Counted from the first letter of the stretch, positions 14,201 through 28,558 are shown. The stretch: DNA of 64,000 nucleotides from Nansenia antarctica (GCA_963989245.1 OZ022349.1:949000-1012999), one strand, 5' to 3'. Program-made: numbers and translations. Notes: generated by a model from the letters alone, not told the origin.

Positions 14201-15310
14201 ACAGAAGACGACCCCCAGAACGCTGGTGGAGACCAGCAGCTCTGACACGCCCATCATGTTGTCCACCTTGTCAGCTGGGGAGGAGGTGGGGCAGAGGCGG
14301 GGCAGAGGCGGGGCAGAGGCGGGGCAGAAAGGAGAGATGGAGGAGGCGGGGCAGAGAGGAGAGATGGAGGAGGCGGGGCAGAGGCGGAGCAGAAAGGAGA
14401 GATGGAGGAGGCGGGGCAGAGAGGAGAGATGGAGGAGGCGGGGCAGAGAGGAGAGATGGAGGAGGCGGGGCAGAGAGGAGAGATGGAGGAGGCGGGGCAG
14501 AGAGGAGAGATGGAGGAGGCGGGCAGAGAGGAGAGATGGAGGAGGCGGGGCAGAGAGGAGAGATGGAGGAGGCGGGGCAGAGAGGAGAGATGGAGGAGGC
14601 GGGGCAGAGAGGTGAGATGGAGGAGGCGGGGCAGAGAGGAGAGATGGGTGTTAGTCAGTTAGAACGGTAGCTTCGGTATGCAAATATAGACATAAAAACA
14701 CAGACACACACCAAATGTAACACATACATACATAGTATAGTATCAACATCCTCACACGTAAACCTCTTACTAACCCTAACACTAACCCCTTTTACACACT
14801 ATATACTCATATCTACACCCAAAAATATAAATACACACTATATACTCTTATATACACTATATACTCATATACACACTTTATACTCATATCGACACCCAAA
14901 CATATAAACACTACACTACCCAGCAGCCCTCCGAAGGTGACGGCGGGCGAGAGGGCGGCGAAGTAGATGAAGATGATGGCGGCAAGGACCTGGGCGTCCA
15001 GCGCGTCCCTGAGGTCGCTCACGTAGTGGCGGTAGCGCCGCCTCACGTCCCGGATCATCCCGCCGAACGGCCGACCGGTCCGCACCAGAGGGTCCTCAGG
15101 CACCTGACCCGACCCGGACCTGAGGGAGGCTGGAGAAACGTCAAGAAAATAAATAAGAAACTCGTCCGGAAATACCGTATTCTGACTTTATAAAAAGACT
15201 GTATCTTCCACTTCCAGAATATTCTGAAAATGTTTTTTTTTCTATTATGTACATCCTTAAAAAGGAAAGTCTTTTCACAATGATGTGTGGAGAATATTTA
15301 TTTATGCGTG

Positions 15311-15348
<38 letters not shown>

Positions 15349-15355
15349 TATGTGT

Positions 15356-15398
<43 letters not shown>

Positions 15399-18300
15399 AG
15401 TGTGAGTGTGTGTGTGTGTTATACTTTATTTGAATGTTAACATTTTCTGATATTTTCTAGTATTCCGAACTATACACAATGTGTTTGTGACTTTGTGGAC
15501 TAAGTGAGTGTCAGCGTGAGCGTGTGTGTGTTGCGTCAGTGCGTGAGTGTGTGTGTGTGTGAGTGTCAGCGTGAGCGTGTGTGTGTGTCTATGTGTGTGT
15601 GAGTGTGTGTGTGTGTCAGCGTGAGTGTGTGTATGTGTTTGTGACTTTGTGGACTTGTGTGAAGTGAGTGTCAGCGTAAGCGTGTGTGTGTGTGTGTGTG
15701 TGTGAGTGCGTGCGAGTGTGTGTGTGTTTGTTGCGTCAGGATGTGAGTGTGTGTGAGTGTGTGTGTGTCTGTGTCTATGTGAGTGTGTGTGTGTCTATGT
15801 ATGTGTGTGTGTGTGTGTGTGTCTGTGTCAATGTGTGTGTCTGTGTCAATGTATGTGTCTATGTATGTGTGTGTGTTGGAGTCCAACCAACCGCGGCGGC
15901 TCTGTGGCTTGACGTCCAGGCGCAGCGTTGGGTCTGAGGGGCGGAGTCTGTCTGAGGGGCGGAGTCTGTCCTGCAGCAGCCTCTTCTGGAAGCCGATGAT
16001 GGAGGCCAGCACGGCCTCGCTCTGGATCTCCGTGGGCGGGATCACGATGCTGCAGTCCATGAAGTCCGCCACCGCGTCCGTCAGCTCCCGCTCGCTCTGG
16101 GCCTGGAACGCCGCCTGGTTAAACACCTGGAGGAAACAGAGGAGGACGTATGAGTGTGTGTTAGGGGCGGCTGTGGTTCAGGAGGTAGAGGCTGTGTCTC
16201 AGGAGCTAGAGGCTGTGTCTCAGGAGGTAGAGGTTGTGTCTCAGGAGGTAGAGGTTGTGTCTCAGGAGGTAGAGGCTGTGTCTCAGGAGGTAGAGGCTGT
16301 GTCTCAGGAGGTAGAGGTTGTGTCTCAGGAGGTAGAGGCTGTGTCTCAGGAGGTAGAAGCTGTGTCTCAGGAGGTAGAGGCTGTGTCTCAGGAGCTAGAG
16401 GCTGTGTCTCAGGAGGTAGAGGCTGTGTCTCAGGAGGTAGAAGCTGTGTCTCAGGAGGTAGAGGCTGTGTCTCAGGAGCTAGAGGCTGTGTCTCAGGAGG
16501 TAGAGGCTGTGGCTCAGGAGTTAGAGGCTGTGTCTCAGGAGGTAGAGGCTGTGTCTCAGGAAGTAGAGGCTGTGTCTCAGGAGGTAGAGGCTGTGTCTCA
16601 GGAGGTAGAGGCTGTGTCTCAGGAGGTAGAGGCTGTGTCTCAGGAGGTAGAGCTGGCATCTAATGATCGCAAGGTCGGCAGATTGGCGGTTCGAGTCGAC
16701 CCCCGGCTGGCCACATGTCGAAGTGTCCTTGGGCAAGACACTGAACCCCAAATTGCTCCCAGTGAGCGGGCCGGCCGGCGCCTTGCATGGTAGCTTGCCG
16801 CCATTGGTGTGTGATTGTGTGAATGAGAGGCCGTTGTAAAGCGATTTGGAATAAGGCGCTATATAAGTCAGTCTATATAAGTCAGTCCATTTACTATATT
16901 TTATATTTTTTTATATTTTATTAAGGATCCCCATTAGCTAGTGCCGTAGCAACTAGCTAGTCTTCCTGGGGTCCACACATAAAACACATAAATAACAATC
17001 ATCAACAACAATCAGTCTGTACTACAAAAAATATACATAATTCAGCATTGTGCAATGAATATAACTACCAAACTAAGTGATAGATGAAAAAGAAAATACA
17101 AAAGTGTAAGGTATAAAAAGAACCGACATAACAGGGCCAACAAAAACATGATCAAAACAAAATACATAAATATACAAATACATCTAACCTCCTTTTAGAA
17201 AATAAGATTTAAGTTTGGTTTTAAAACACAATTTACTGTGGGTGGTGCGAAGGTTCCTAGGCAGGTTGTTCCAGAAAGCTATTGACCTATAAATAAATGA
17301 CCGTTTTAATGCATTTGTTCTAGGCCGAGGAAGTACCAGCTGACCATTTCTGGCACCTCTTGTGTTGTGGTCCTGTATACTTTTTCTGTGGACTAGCTGT
17401 TTACACAAAAAAGATGGATTTTTACTCAACTCAACAGTCTTCAACAGCACGAGTGAGTTCAAAGATAGCCTGTTCTCCACTGTAAGCTGTTTGTGTATGG
17501 TATGATGCAGCAATGATGACAGACACGTGTATCAAGTTCAGCCATGTAATATCAAAGTGAAGGGAACAAGCACCTACACACGGGTCATGCAGAAACAACC
17601 AAACAAGTCGATAGCCGATGGCATCGATCTAAGTAGACCCGTAACATCCTCCTTTTCCAAGTGAACACAAACACCTTAGAACTTAGTGCAAAATAACAAA
17701 AGTAATCTAGTGCAAAAATAACAAAAGTTTGTTCTTATATAAAATGTAACAACAGTCTCTGTTAACTTCTGTATTCTCTGTGTCTTTCCTTTTTCATTCC
17801 ATTTTTATTTTATGGCAACAGCCCTATATAGTTTAGGTTACAAATTGAGTCTCACAGGTGGTTTAGACAGCCGTCCAGACCTAGTGTATGCGCGTCCCTC
17901 AAATGGTGCTGTGCCAATTGGACTAGGTGAGGTCCTAGGTGTGAACCTGACCGGGCTCGGCTCGGCCACAGTTGGGGGAGCCTCTGCAGCAGTACTCTCT
18001 GGCACAGGGTCATTCTCTTCGTAGGTCGGAGTAGCAGTCGGCTCGGCTACTCTGAGGTCCACCCTGTTGCGTCGATAGAGGGAGCCGTCGACATCCACCA
18101 GGTACGATCTCGGTGCAACCCTGCGGAGGCAGGTCCCAGCCCTCCAGATGCCAGTGTTGTCAGTAGGCAGGGGCTTCATTCGGACGGTTTCCCCGACTGC
18201 CAGCTCCGGCAGGTCCCGGGCGGACCGGTCATAGAAAGACTTGGCAAGCTGCCTCCTGTGGCGCAGCTTTTCAGTGACTCCTACCACAACGACTGGTTCC

Positions 18301-21300
18301 AGCAGCTTGTTTGTCACTGGAATAGAGGTCTTCAGCCGACGAGACATGAGACGTTGTGCCGGGCTGCTGTTCATGCTTTCGGTGGGAGTATTTCTCCAGT
18401 GTAGTATGGCCTTCCAGGGGTCGTCACTGTCACGCATAGCCTTGCGCAGCAGATTCTTTGCAATCTTGACGGCCGACTCTGCCTTGCCGTTTGCTTTCGG
18501 GTGCCTTGGAGAGGAGGTCACATGCTCAAACTCCCATTCAGAGGCAAAACGTGAGAACTGAGAGGTAAATTGTGGGCCATTGTCTGTGATGACCCTCTCT
18601 GGCTGGCCATGCCGAGCGAACTGTGCCTTACATCGCTTGATGACTGTCTCTGCAGATAAGTCAGGGAGGAGCTCAACTTCCCAAAAGTCAGAATAGTGGT
18701 CGACTATAATAAGATAGTCCTTCTGCCTATGACTGAACAGGTCCATGCTCAGAATTTGCCACGGCCTGGTGGGCAGTTCATGTGAGAGCATGGTCTCCTT
18801 TTGCTGTTTGTGAGCATACTCATTGCAGGTTGAGCAGGTGCCCACAAAATCCTTTATCTCTGCCTGCATGTTCGGCCAGTACAATGTCTCTCGAGCATGT
18901 CGGTAGCATGCGTCTCCTCCTGTGTGACTTGAATGAATGCGCGTAAGCATCTCTGGGCGTAGTGATTTTGGGATGATGACTTTCTGCCCCCGGAATAGAA
19001 CACCGTTCTGTACACTGACTTCATCTCTGTAAGGCCAGTATTCTCTGGTAATGAGAGGTGCTTCTTCTCTCACATCTGGCCAGCCTATGAGAACTGTGGA
19101 CTTAAGTGCCTGCAGGCATTCATCTCGATCAGTGTGCAGCCTGATTTGTTCGAGACGCTGGTCACTTACATTCAAGTAGTCTGCCTGGTTCACATGCTGT
19201 ATCTCCTCTTGCTCTTGTTGCAGGGAGCAGATAGCGTGCCGCTGGTAGGTTGTTCCTCTGCCGGTGCATCCTGCTGTAGCTCTGCTGAGCGTGTCGCTGA
19301 TGAACATTTCAGGCCCTGGTTTGTAGATGACCGTCAGACTGTAGTTCTGTAAGGTCATGAGCATGCTCTGAAGCCTCTTGGGAGCGTTGAGGAGAGGTTT
19401 GCTGAAAATGGAGATTAGGGGCTTATGGTCTGTCTCCGCTGTGATCAGGTCGCGGCCATATAGATAGTAGTGAAACCTCTGACAGGCGAAGACGATGCTG
19501 AGACACTCTTTCTCAATCTGTGCGTAGTTCTTTTCTGTGGGGGTAAGAGCTCTCGAAGCGAACGCGATGGGCTGTCCTTCCTGCATGAGGCAGCATCCGA
19601 GACCATTCTGGCTGGCGTCGCTCTGGACTGTGATTGGCTTGGTCACATCATAGTAGCGCAGGACAGGCATGGTTGTAGCTAGAGACTTGAGTTCTTGAAC
19701 TGCCGCCTCGTGTTTGGGTAGCCAATGCCAGGGGGTTTCCTTGTCCAGCAAGCGTCGCAACGGCTCACAGACACTTGATAAGTGTGGCATGAATTTGGCC
19801 AAGTAGTTGGCAAAGCCAATCAGACGCTGCACCCCTTTTGCGTCAGTTGGATTGGGCATTTCGATGATGGCCCTCACCTTCTCTGGGTCAGGCTTCAGCC
19901 CTGTGGATGAGAGGATGTGGCCGTGAAACTGGACCTCAGCTACTTTGAACTGCAGCTTCTTCAACCCTAGCCGCAGCTTGACCTCACGGCAGCGTTCCAT
20001 CAGTGCCAAAAGCTTGACATCATGGTCACTCTCAGCCTCTTTGTCTGTGTCCCCACAACCCACAACCAGGATGTCGTCCGCAATGGGCTCGATGCCCTTG
20101 AGTCCAGCCAGGAGCTCGTGTTGTTTTCGCTGATACACCTCGGGTGCCACAGACACTCCGAATGGTAGCTTAAGCCAGCGTTTCCTCCCCCAGGGGGTCC
20201 AGAATGTGGTCATGAGGCTGCTCTCGTAGTCAAGTCTGCATTGTAGAAATGCATCTCGGGCATCCACTAAGGTGAATACTCTTGCCTTCGGTAGTTTGTA
20301 CAGGACATCATCCAGAGTAGGCATGATGTAATGAGAGCGCTTTAGGGCCTTGTTCAGGAACTTAGGATCTATACATAGTCTGAGCTTGTCTGTTTTTTTT
20401 ACAATAACCATGTTGCTGATCCAATCAGTTGGGTCTGTGACCGGCGCCATGTGGCCGTCAGCCTCGTACTTGTCCAGCTGGGCTTTGACTGCTGCTTTCA
20501 TTGCAATGGGAACATTGCGAGGGGCACATTGAACTGTAGGAACCCTGGAATCTAGGTCAAAGTGGACCTCCCCGGGTAGAGATTCCACAGGTGAGTTGAA
20601 TACATCACTGTATTTGTTAGTCAGCTGCTCCTTGGTTAGGGCTCCAGGCTGTGCATGTTCCACTTTGAGCACGTCCTCAGGGATTGTGAACTGCATGAGA
20701 CCTAGGCGTTCACAGGTAGAGCCTGACAGGAGAGGATTTTGCCTAGACTTAACTATTTCAAATGAGAGCTTGTATGTTTGACCTCTTACTCTACATTCTG
20801 TCTCAAAGATGCCTATGGAGCTCAGTGTTTCCCCGGAGTACAGCTTTAGTCTAGCCTCACTTGGGCAGAGTGGTGCGTTGGGTGCCAGCCTTTTCTTGTC
20901 ATGAAGGCTCATTACATTGCATGTCGCTCCAGAGTCCAACTGACATTGCTGTGGCTTGTTGTGAAAACGTAATGTTACAAACCATTTCTTCCCTTTGGCT
21001 TGCACTGCACCAATTGACTCATGCATGTATATGTCTTCCTCACTGTTTTGTTCTGAGCTCTCAGCTGTATTTTCCATGCAGTGTATCTTTCCCTCAGTGG
21101 GTCTTTTGCTTTTTTGACACACTTTAGCAAAGTGATTATTTACTCCACATGATTTGCATTGTTTACCGAATGCTGGGCAGTGATCTCTGCCCCTTGCATG
21201 CGAGTTGCCACAGTATTTACATGCATAGCCTGCGTCTACAGCTCTGGGTGAATTGCTCTGCCTCCATTGGTTTTGCCTGGATTGTTGTTGCCTAGATTGT

Positions 21301-24300
21301 TGCCTAGCAACGGCGAGCACCGCTTCTACGTGCGGAGGACTCGCTATCTCCATCGCTCTCATACGAATGTCTGTCTGCTCCGTTGCGCGGCACATGTCAA
21401 TTGCTGTGATCAACGTCAGTTGCTTTTCTCTAAGCAATCTGCGCCTTATGCTCTCGTTACCAACACCCAGTACAATTTTGTCACGAATCATCTCATCTCT
21501 TAACTGTCCGTACTCACAGGTTGCTGCCCTTTCTCTCAGCCTGGTCACAAAACCGTCTATAGATTCTCCTTCCTCCTGTTTGCAGCTCCCGAAGACGTAC
21601 CTTTCATATATTGTGTTCTTGGTAGGTTTGAAATACTTCTCCAACGCGCCAGTATGATCGCAGCATCCCCCTGATCCTCTTCGGAAAGATTTAAGTTGTG
21701 ACGGTATATATGTCTGCATTCACTTCCCATCACGGTCCTCAGAGTTGCAGCCTGGATTTTCTTGTCCTTTTCAGTTATGCCAGTAACGATGACATAGTCC
21801 TCATATTCGGCCCGGAATATGTCCCAATTGACGCTCCAATCGCCCGTGAAGCTCATGGGTGAAGGGGGTGGAAAAGTAATGGCTGCCATGCTAGCTATCG
21901 TTGCTCGCTGACTTGTCTCGTCTTCTAAAGTCTCCGAATCACTTGATTCCGATCTAGACATAGGCTACTCTACCTGTACTCACTTCATATTAACTAATAT
22001 TCCGCTAACGTGAGTTCAGCAGCTTCTGACACCATGTTTGTGTATGGTATGATGCAGCAATGATGACAGACACGTGTATCAAGTTCAGCCATGTAATATC
22101 AAAGTGAAGGGAACAAGCACCTACACACGGGTCATGCAGAAACAACCAAACAAGTCGATAGCCGATGGCATCGATCTAAGTAGACCCGTAACATAAGCCA
22201 GGAGAGATCAACATGCATGCTGTTCACATTAGTTCGGACTGAGCAACCCAGAACCAACCGCGCCGCCCTATTCTGGGCCACCTGGTGCCTCCTAATCTCA
22301 CCTCTGGCAGCCGAAGACCAGACTGGAGAGCAATAATCAAGATGACACAATACTAAACTCTGCACAATCTGACGTAAAAGAGGACGATCTACAAGGGATG
22401 CACATTTCCTGGAAATGCCGATAGATCTACCCATCTTTGACACAGTGTTATTGATGTGCTTCTTCCAAGCTAGAGAACCATTTAGCGTCACCCCCAGGAG
22501 CTTAGCACTATCTGCTTGTTCAACGGTTGAGTTACATAAACCCAAGATGAGCTTTGGGTTGCAAGCCAGCCTGAGCCTTGACCCAAACACCATGCTTTTT
22601 GTCTTAGAGATATTTAGGACAAGTCTGTTACTAGAGACTGCTTATGGATGTCGAGCATGTTACGTACGTACATTGTGTTTGTGGTTGAGGAGTATGTCAT
22701 GGAAAGCCTAAGACAAATTGAATGCATCCTGCAAGGTACAAGATGTTTTTTTTTTTTTTTTTTTCATTTGACAGAATCAAAAATCCAGTGGTGTCGTAAT
22801 GTGTAACAAAACTGTGAGTTGAACGGATGGCTTGGACCCCAAACTGTACAAGTGTACCAAGTGTTCATGATTGACCAAGTGTTCAACGATTTTTCTTCAC
22901 ATATTACCCGGACTATTTGGGAAGCTTTGGGACTTTTGTTGCTGACTCACCTTGTCGGCCATGAGCGCTGCCATGGCGCGGCCCGTCTCGTGGTAGTCCA
23001 GGTCCGTCTTGCCGGGGCCGACCAGCACGAAGATGAAGCGCACGGGGACGGGCGCCTCCAGGGCCTCCAGAACCACCGCCTCCCGCAGACGCACGAACAC
23101 CACCGTGGGCCGCTCCAGGAAGTCCAGAGCCCCTGAGGTCCACACACAGACATGGAATGGTAAATGGACTGCACTTATATAGCGCCTTTATCCAAAGCGT
23201 TTTACAATGGCCTCTCATTCACACATTCACACACACATTCACACACCAATGGCGGCAAGCTGCCATGCAAGGCGCCGGCCGGCCCGCTCACTGGGAGCAA
23301 TTTGGGGTTCAGTGTCTTGCCCAAGGACACCTCGACATGTGGCCAGCCGGGGCTCGAACCGCCGATCTGCCCACCTTGCGATCAATAGACGGCGGCTCTA
23401 CCTCCTGAGACACAGCCGCCCAATGAGCACACACACGCACGCATGCACACACACTTACACACACATACAGTGGATTGAGATGCTGTTAAGGCAGACTGAA
23501 CCACTCACCTACGAGCACCATGGAGGCCTCCACACTGTCTGACGCGTCTCTCTGAGGAGTCATGAAACAGAGGTCAGTATGAGCACATACTGTATAACTC
23601 CCAAATGAACGGTTTGAAATGTGTCTTCATTATTGAATGAAGTCGGTATCTCTGATCTATCTGTGTAGCTGCTTTCTGTGGCTCCAAATGGACCTATCGC
23701 TAAGCCACGCCCCCTTTGAGGGACAACTTGGACAAACAAACAACGCTCGCTCAAATTCTTCACACTGACAGTGACTGACTGACCGGCCGTGACTGAATGA
23801 CATTAAATGACTTACAATGGCGGGGAGTTCACATTTCTGATTTACCACAGCAAGTAATAGACGTAGTTTTTTTAAAGATGACAAGAATATTTACTCTAGA
23901 AGCTTTTCACCATCAGATATTAGCGAGTTGTTTGTCCGAGTTTTTTGCCTGTAGTGACTTTTGCTGTGATATGATTGGACAATTTCTATTTTGGGGCGTG
24001 GCTTAGCGACAGGTCTATTTAGGCTTATCCCATCACACGCTACTGTTGTTCCTCACCCTCTCTCTGACTGAGAAGGTCTGCATCTCCGCACCAGAGGTCA
24101 GGGCTTGGCTCTCCGGGGTGGTTGTTTGGCTGTGGGGGGGGGGGGGGGGGGGACACACCTGAGTAAAGCTCTTCACAGGTAAATGGTAAATGCACTTACA
24201 TAGCGCCTTTATCCAAAGCGCTTCACAACGGCCTCTCATTCACCCATTCACACACACATTCACACACCAATGGCGGAAGCTACCATGCAAGGCGCCGGCC

Positions 24301-26424
24301 CGCTCACTGGGAGCAATTTGGGGTTCAGTGTCTTTCCCAAGGACACTTCGACATGTGGCCAGACGGGGCTCGAACCACCGATCTATCAACCTTGCGATCA
24401 TTAGACGGCGGCTCTACCTCCTGAGACACAGCCGCCCCTGCCGCAGGTCCAGTCTAACCCAAATACCCACAGGACCCAACCGAGTAAGGTTGGGCTAGCT
24501 AGCTGATCCAGACGCGTGAGGGCGACCTGTACCTGCGGTTCTGGAGCAGAGCTCTGAGCACGCCGTCCCGGTCGCCGGGCCGGATCTCCTTCTTGTTGAC
24601 CAGCTCGTCCACCATCTTCTCAGCGATGCTCGACAGACTGCACTCCGGCCGGTCCAACATCACCGCGCCTGAACACGATGACCACATGACCACATGACCA
24701 CATGACCACATGACCACACGACCACGAGACCACGGCAGATGTTACAGGTGGAGGAGGGACAGGACAGGACAGGTTCAGGGAGCGAATGAGAATGAAAAGA
24801 AACGCAGTGAGAGAAAGAGAGAGAGAGTGGGAATTAATAGTGGAACAAGGAAGGGGGGAAGGAAGGAAGGAAGGAATATTGAGAGAGAGGTGATGTGGGA
24901 ACGTAGAAAAGAGAGACTGGTTGATCTGATAGTAAACTGTGGTGAGCGGTTGTGAGGGGGGGCGGGGGGGGGGGGTCACAGTGGGACGAAACTGGTCCTG
25001 ATGGACTAGAAGCAGAACCAGAACCATCTGACAACCCAGAAACGCAGCCTGTGTTCATGGTTCTGGTCTGTCTCCATGGTGGTCCTACCTGTGTTCATGG
25101 TGGTCCTACCTGTGTTCATGGTGGTCTGTCTCCATGGTCTCACCTGTGTTCATGGTGGTCTGTCTCTATGGTGGTCCTACCTGTGTTCATGGTGGTCTGT
25201 CTCTATGGTGGTCCTACCTGTGTTCATGGTGGTCTGTCTCTATGGTGGTCCTACCTGTGTTCATGGTGGTCTGTCTCTATGGTGGTCCTACCTGTGTTCA
25301 TGGTGGTCTATGGTGGTCTCACCTCTGTTCATGGTGGTCTATGGTGGTCTCACCTCTGTTCATGGTGGTCTATGGTGGTCTCACCTCTGTTCATGGTGGT
25401 CTATGGTGGTCTCACCTGTGTTCATGGTTCTGGTTCTCACCTGTGTTCATGGTTCTGGTTCTCACCTGTGTTCATGGTGCGGCGCAGCTGGACGAGGCTC
25501 TTGAAGGTGAGGTAGGAGATGTGCGAGGGCCCCCAGCCCCCCGCCTCTGGGTCGTAGTTCTCCTCGTAGCCCGTCCATCGGCCCGTCTCCTGCCAGTAGC
25601 CCTGCTGGTTCTCGTTCTGGTCCGTCATCAGCTCGCTCAGCTCCACGTAGCACACCTGAAGAGGAGTCGGAACGGTCAGACCACGGGGTTGGTGTTCACG
25701 TTCAGGGCAGCTGGGATGTAAAAGATGGGAGGATCTGGTATTATTTAAATGGTAAATGGACTTGAAATTACTTATACAGCGCCTTATTCCAAAGCGCTTT
25801 ACAACGGCCTCTCATTCACCCACTCACACCTGAAGAGGAGTCGGAACGGTCGGAATAATATTCGATTTTTTTCGGAATACTTTGAGTATTTGCTTGAGCG
25901 TGCCGGGTGTGTCAGGTGGGCAGGCGAGTTGGACTTGAGTTACAAGAGGGCACGAGGAGCTGTATTGCTAACTGGTAACCATTGGGCATTAATTGATCAA
26001 TTAACTAACTAGGTAGGAAGGAAAATCAGCAACACTTCTGATCCTGAGGGCCAGGAGGAGTGAATAGCCCTCTGGTCTTCCTGTAAGGACCTCAACTTCC
26101 TCCATCAACGTTAGCATTAGCGTTAGCGTCACCGTTAGCGTTCTCACTCATCCACACAGCTCAGACACAGATCCACCAGGCGTGGAGGAAGAGAGGGAAG
26201 AGCTCGGTCACCCAGGCAGCAGAACGGGTGGATGGCAGGGCGGCAGGGCGGTGTCTACAGGGCTGAGTGTCTACAGGGCGGTGTCTAAACGTAAACAAGG
26301 CGGCCGGCCCTCCTGGCTCCACGCTGGGTGTTTACGGTGTGACAGATCACTCTTTAGCATGTTTGGACTGTCAACACACGGCGTGTGCGAGGTGTGTGTT
26401 TTGGTCAAGAGCTTCAAAGGACAG

Positions 26425-26472
<48 letters not shown>

Positions 26473-28039
26473 TCTGTCTGTCTGTACATCTGTCTGTCTT
26501 TAAGTTAAAATGTTATGGTCAGGTCAGGGCCAGAGGAAGTGAATGCAGTGTGCTTCTCAAGGGCAGCTTCCAGGACAGGTGAGGTGTGACTGGATCAGGT
26601 GAGGTGTACAGGTGAGGTGTACAGGTGAGGTGTGACTGGATCAGGTGAGGTGTACAGGTGAGGTGTACAGGTGAGGTGTACAGGTGAGGTGTGACTTCCT
26701 ACCTGGTACTCTGGTCCTCCTGGGGTTGGCGTTGGTGTTCACGTTCAGGGCAGCTGGGATGTAAAAGAGGGGAGGATCTGGTATTATTTAAATGGTAAAT
26801 GGACTTGAAATTACTTACATAGCGCCTTATTCCAAAGCGCTTTACAACGGCCTCTCATTCACCCATTCACACACACATTCACACACCAATGGCGGCAAGC
26901 TACCATGCAAGGCGCCGGCCCGCTCACTGGGAGCAATTTGGGGTTCAGTGTCTTGCCCAAGGACACTTCGACATGTGGCCAGCCGGGGCTCGAACCGCCG
27001 ATGTGCCGACTTTGTGATTATTAGACGGCGGTATGCATGTGTGTATGCATGCAAATTGCTGTCTTCCTTGTTACGTACAATCTATTATATTACAATCATA
27101 ATGCCAAAGCCTTCCCCTGACCTTTACCACTAAAAGTGAATGCCTAATACTGCCTGACTGCCTGACTGCCACACAAGGCATCATTCATGCATTATGTTTG
27201 CACTGTGATCACTCAGTGTTGGGTTAAAAGGATAGCAATATTGACCTAATAGATTGTTTTATAAGTTCTTTGCTGGGTTGAAAATAGGTGGATATCATTT
27301 CTTGTTTTCTACCAACTCACACGTGCACATAGGAGCAATAACTGAGATTTACTAATCAAGACCCCAAAGATAACATGTGTGTATGCATGCAGATTGCTGT
27401 TTTCCTTGTTACATCCAACCTATTAGGGCCTGTCACTACATCTACAGAACCTTGACTGAACCTGAGAGTAGAAGTTGTGTCTGACAACAGCAGGAGTATT
27501 TCCACAACAGAGCCAGGCCAAGGGCGGGAGATCAGACTGACCTGGTATGTGCTGCCTTTCTGCAGAGATGTGCAAAGATGCATCACCATGTTATAAAATA
27601 CCAAATACCCTAAAGACCCTAAAGACCACAATGTATACAAGTTCATTCATGACTCAAATAGCTAAGCAAACCTGTTCTGGGTAGATCTGATAGCTGCTCT
27701 ACAAACGTAAGCTACAGTGAGGGTGAAGTTACCATCAGGGTCTTACACTTCATTTGTATAAAAAAACACAAATTCACCCAATTTGTATGAAATCCTTTAC
27801 GACCCAGGTCGTCTGAAAAGCTACGAATGCGATCGAACAGACGTGAAAGGGATCCCTTAGGCCTATACTAGCAGGTCCAAACGCAGAGGCAGAACCTGTC
27901 AGTACCGTATTTAATTAATAGAACTGCTACTAACCAGCAACCATCATATAACAATTTCAATCCAACATTGCAGAAGCTACAGAGCACAAGCGCATTTGCA
28001 TTTTGTAAAAGAATTGTCTGTGACTTACAATGCATAAGC

Positions 28040-28071
<32 letters not shown>

Positions 28072-28522
28072 ATCCTAACATGGGTTGTTTTTAAGGCATT
28101 GCAGATTATTTCATACGTGCACATACACTGTATCCTCATATACTGTATATAACGGCTGCGATGCTCTAAAGCAAAAGTATAACATCATCACGTTGGGGCT
28201 CAACAATTGAATTTGAATTTTGTTGTACCTGTTACAATGACAATAAAGATTATTCATTCAAAATAATGACATGTTGGTGATGAATTACAGGCTAACCCGC
28301 TCCAAGGAAAATCAAATGCCGATCCCACATAGGGACTCTACACCTGGCCAGGTGTGTTACACAACCTGTTGAACTGAGCTGACTGCATACACATCTGTTT
28401 TATCTTCTCATAATGATTCTGATTCTATTACATATATAAAGATTTACGTGTTACGTATTATGTTATATATTTTAGATAATAATGCTAGAAAGAAAATCCT
28501 TATGAGAGTTATAATAATAAGT

Positions 28523-28558
<36 letters not shown>

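Larger units (their letters stand above)
17488..22193 (-). mobile_element. Ty3/gypsy LTR retrotransposon with very short LTRs
   Basis: 4706 bp in the SLC4A1 intron between exons 6 and 7, same strand as the gene. 159-bp LTRs (17488-17646, 22035-22193) look identical, with TSD TAAGC at 17483-17487 and 22194-22198. A purine tract AAAAGGAGGA abuts the 3' LTR, and a TGG-initial primer site (TGGTGTCAGAAG) follows the 5' LTR. It is inserted in a LINE fragment, splitting its reading frame. One frameshift in gag. Confidence 0.93.

Noticed and set aside
15783..16793. 336-codon frame on plus and its antisense
   Set aside because: TG repeat, antisense of SLC4A1 exon 7, and the 21-bp SINE array.
25076..25721. 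Frames rich in VFMVV and CVHG repeats
   Set aside because: Tandem array plus antisense of SLC4A1 exon 3.
26578..26697. Donor-like CAGGTGAG array as splice decoys
   Set aside because: The motif is on plus, opposite to SLC4A1, so it is not presented to that transcript.
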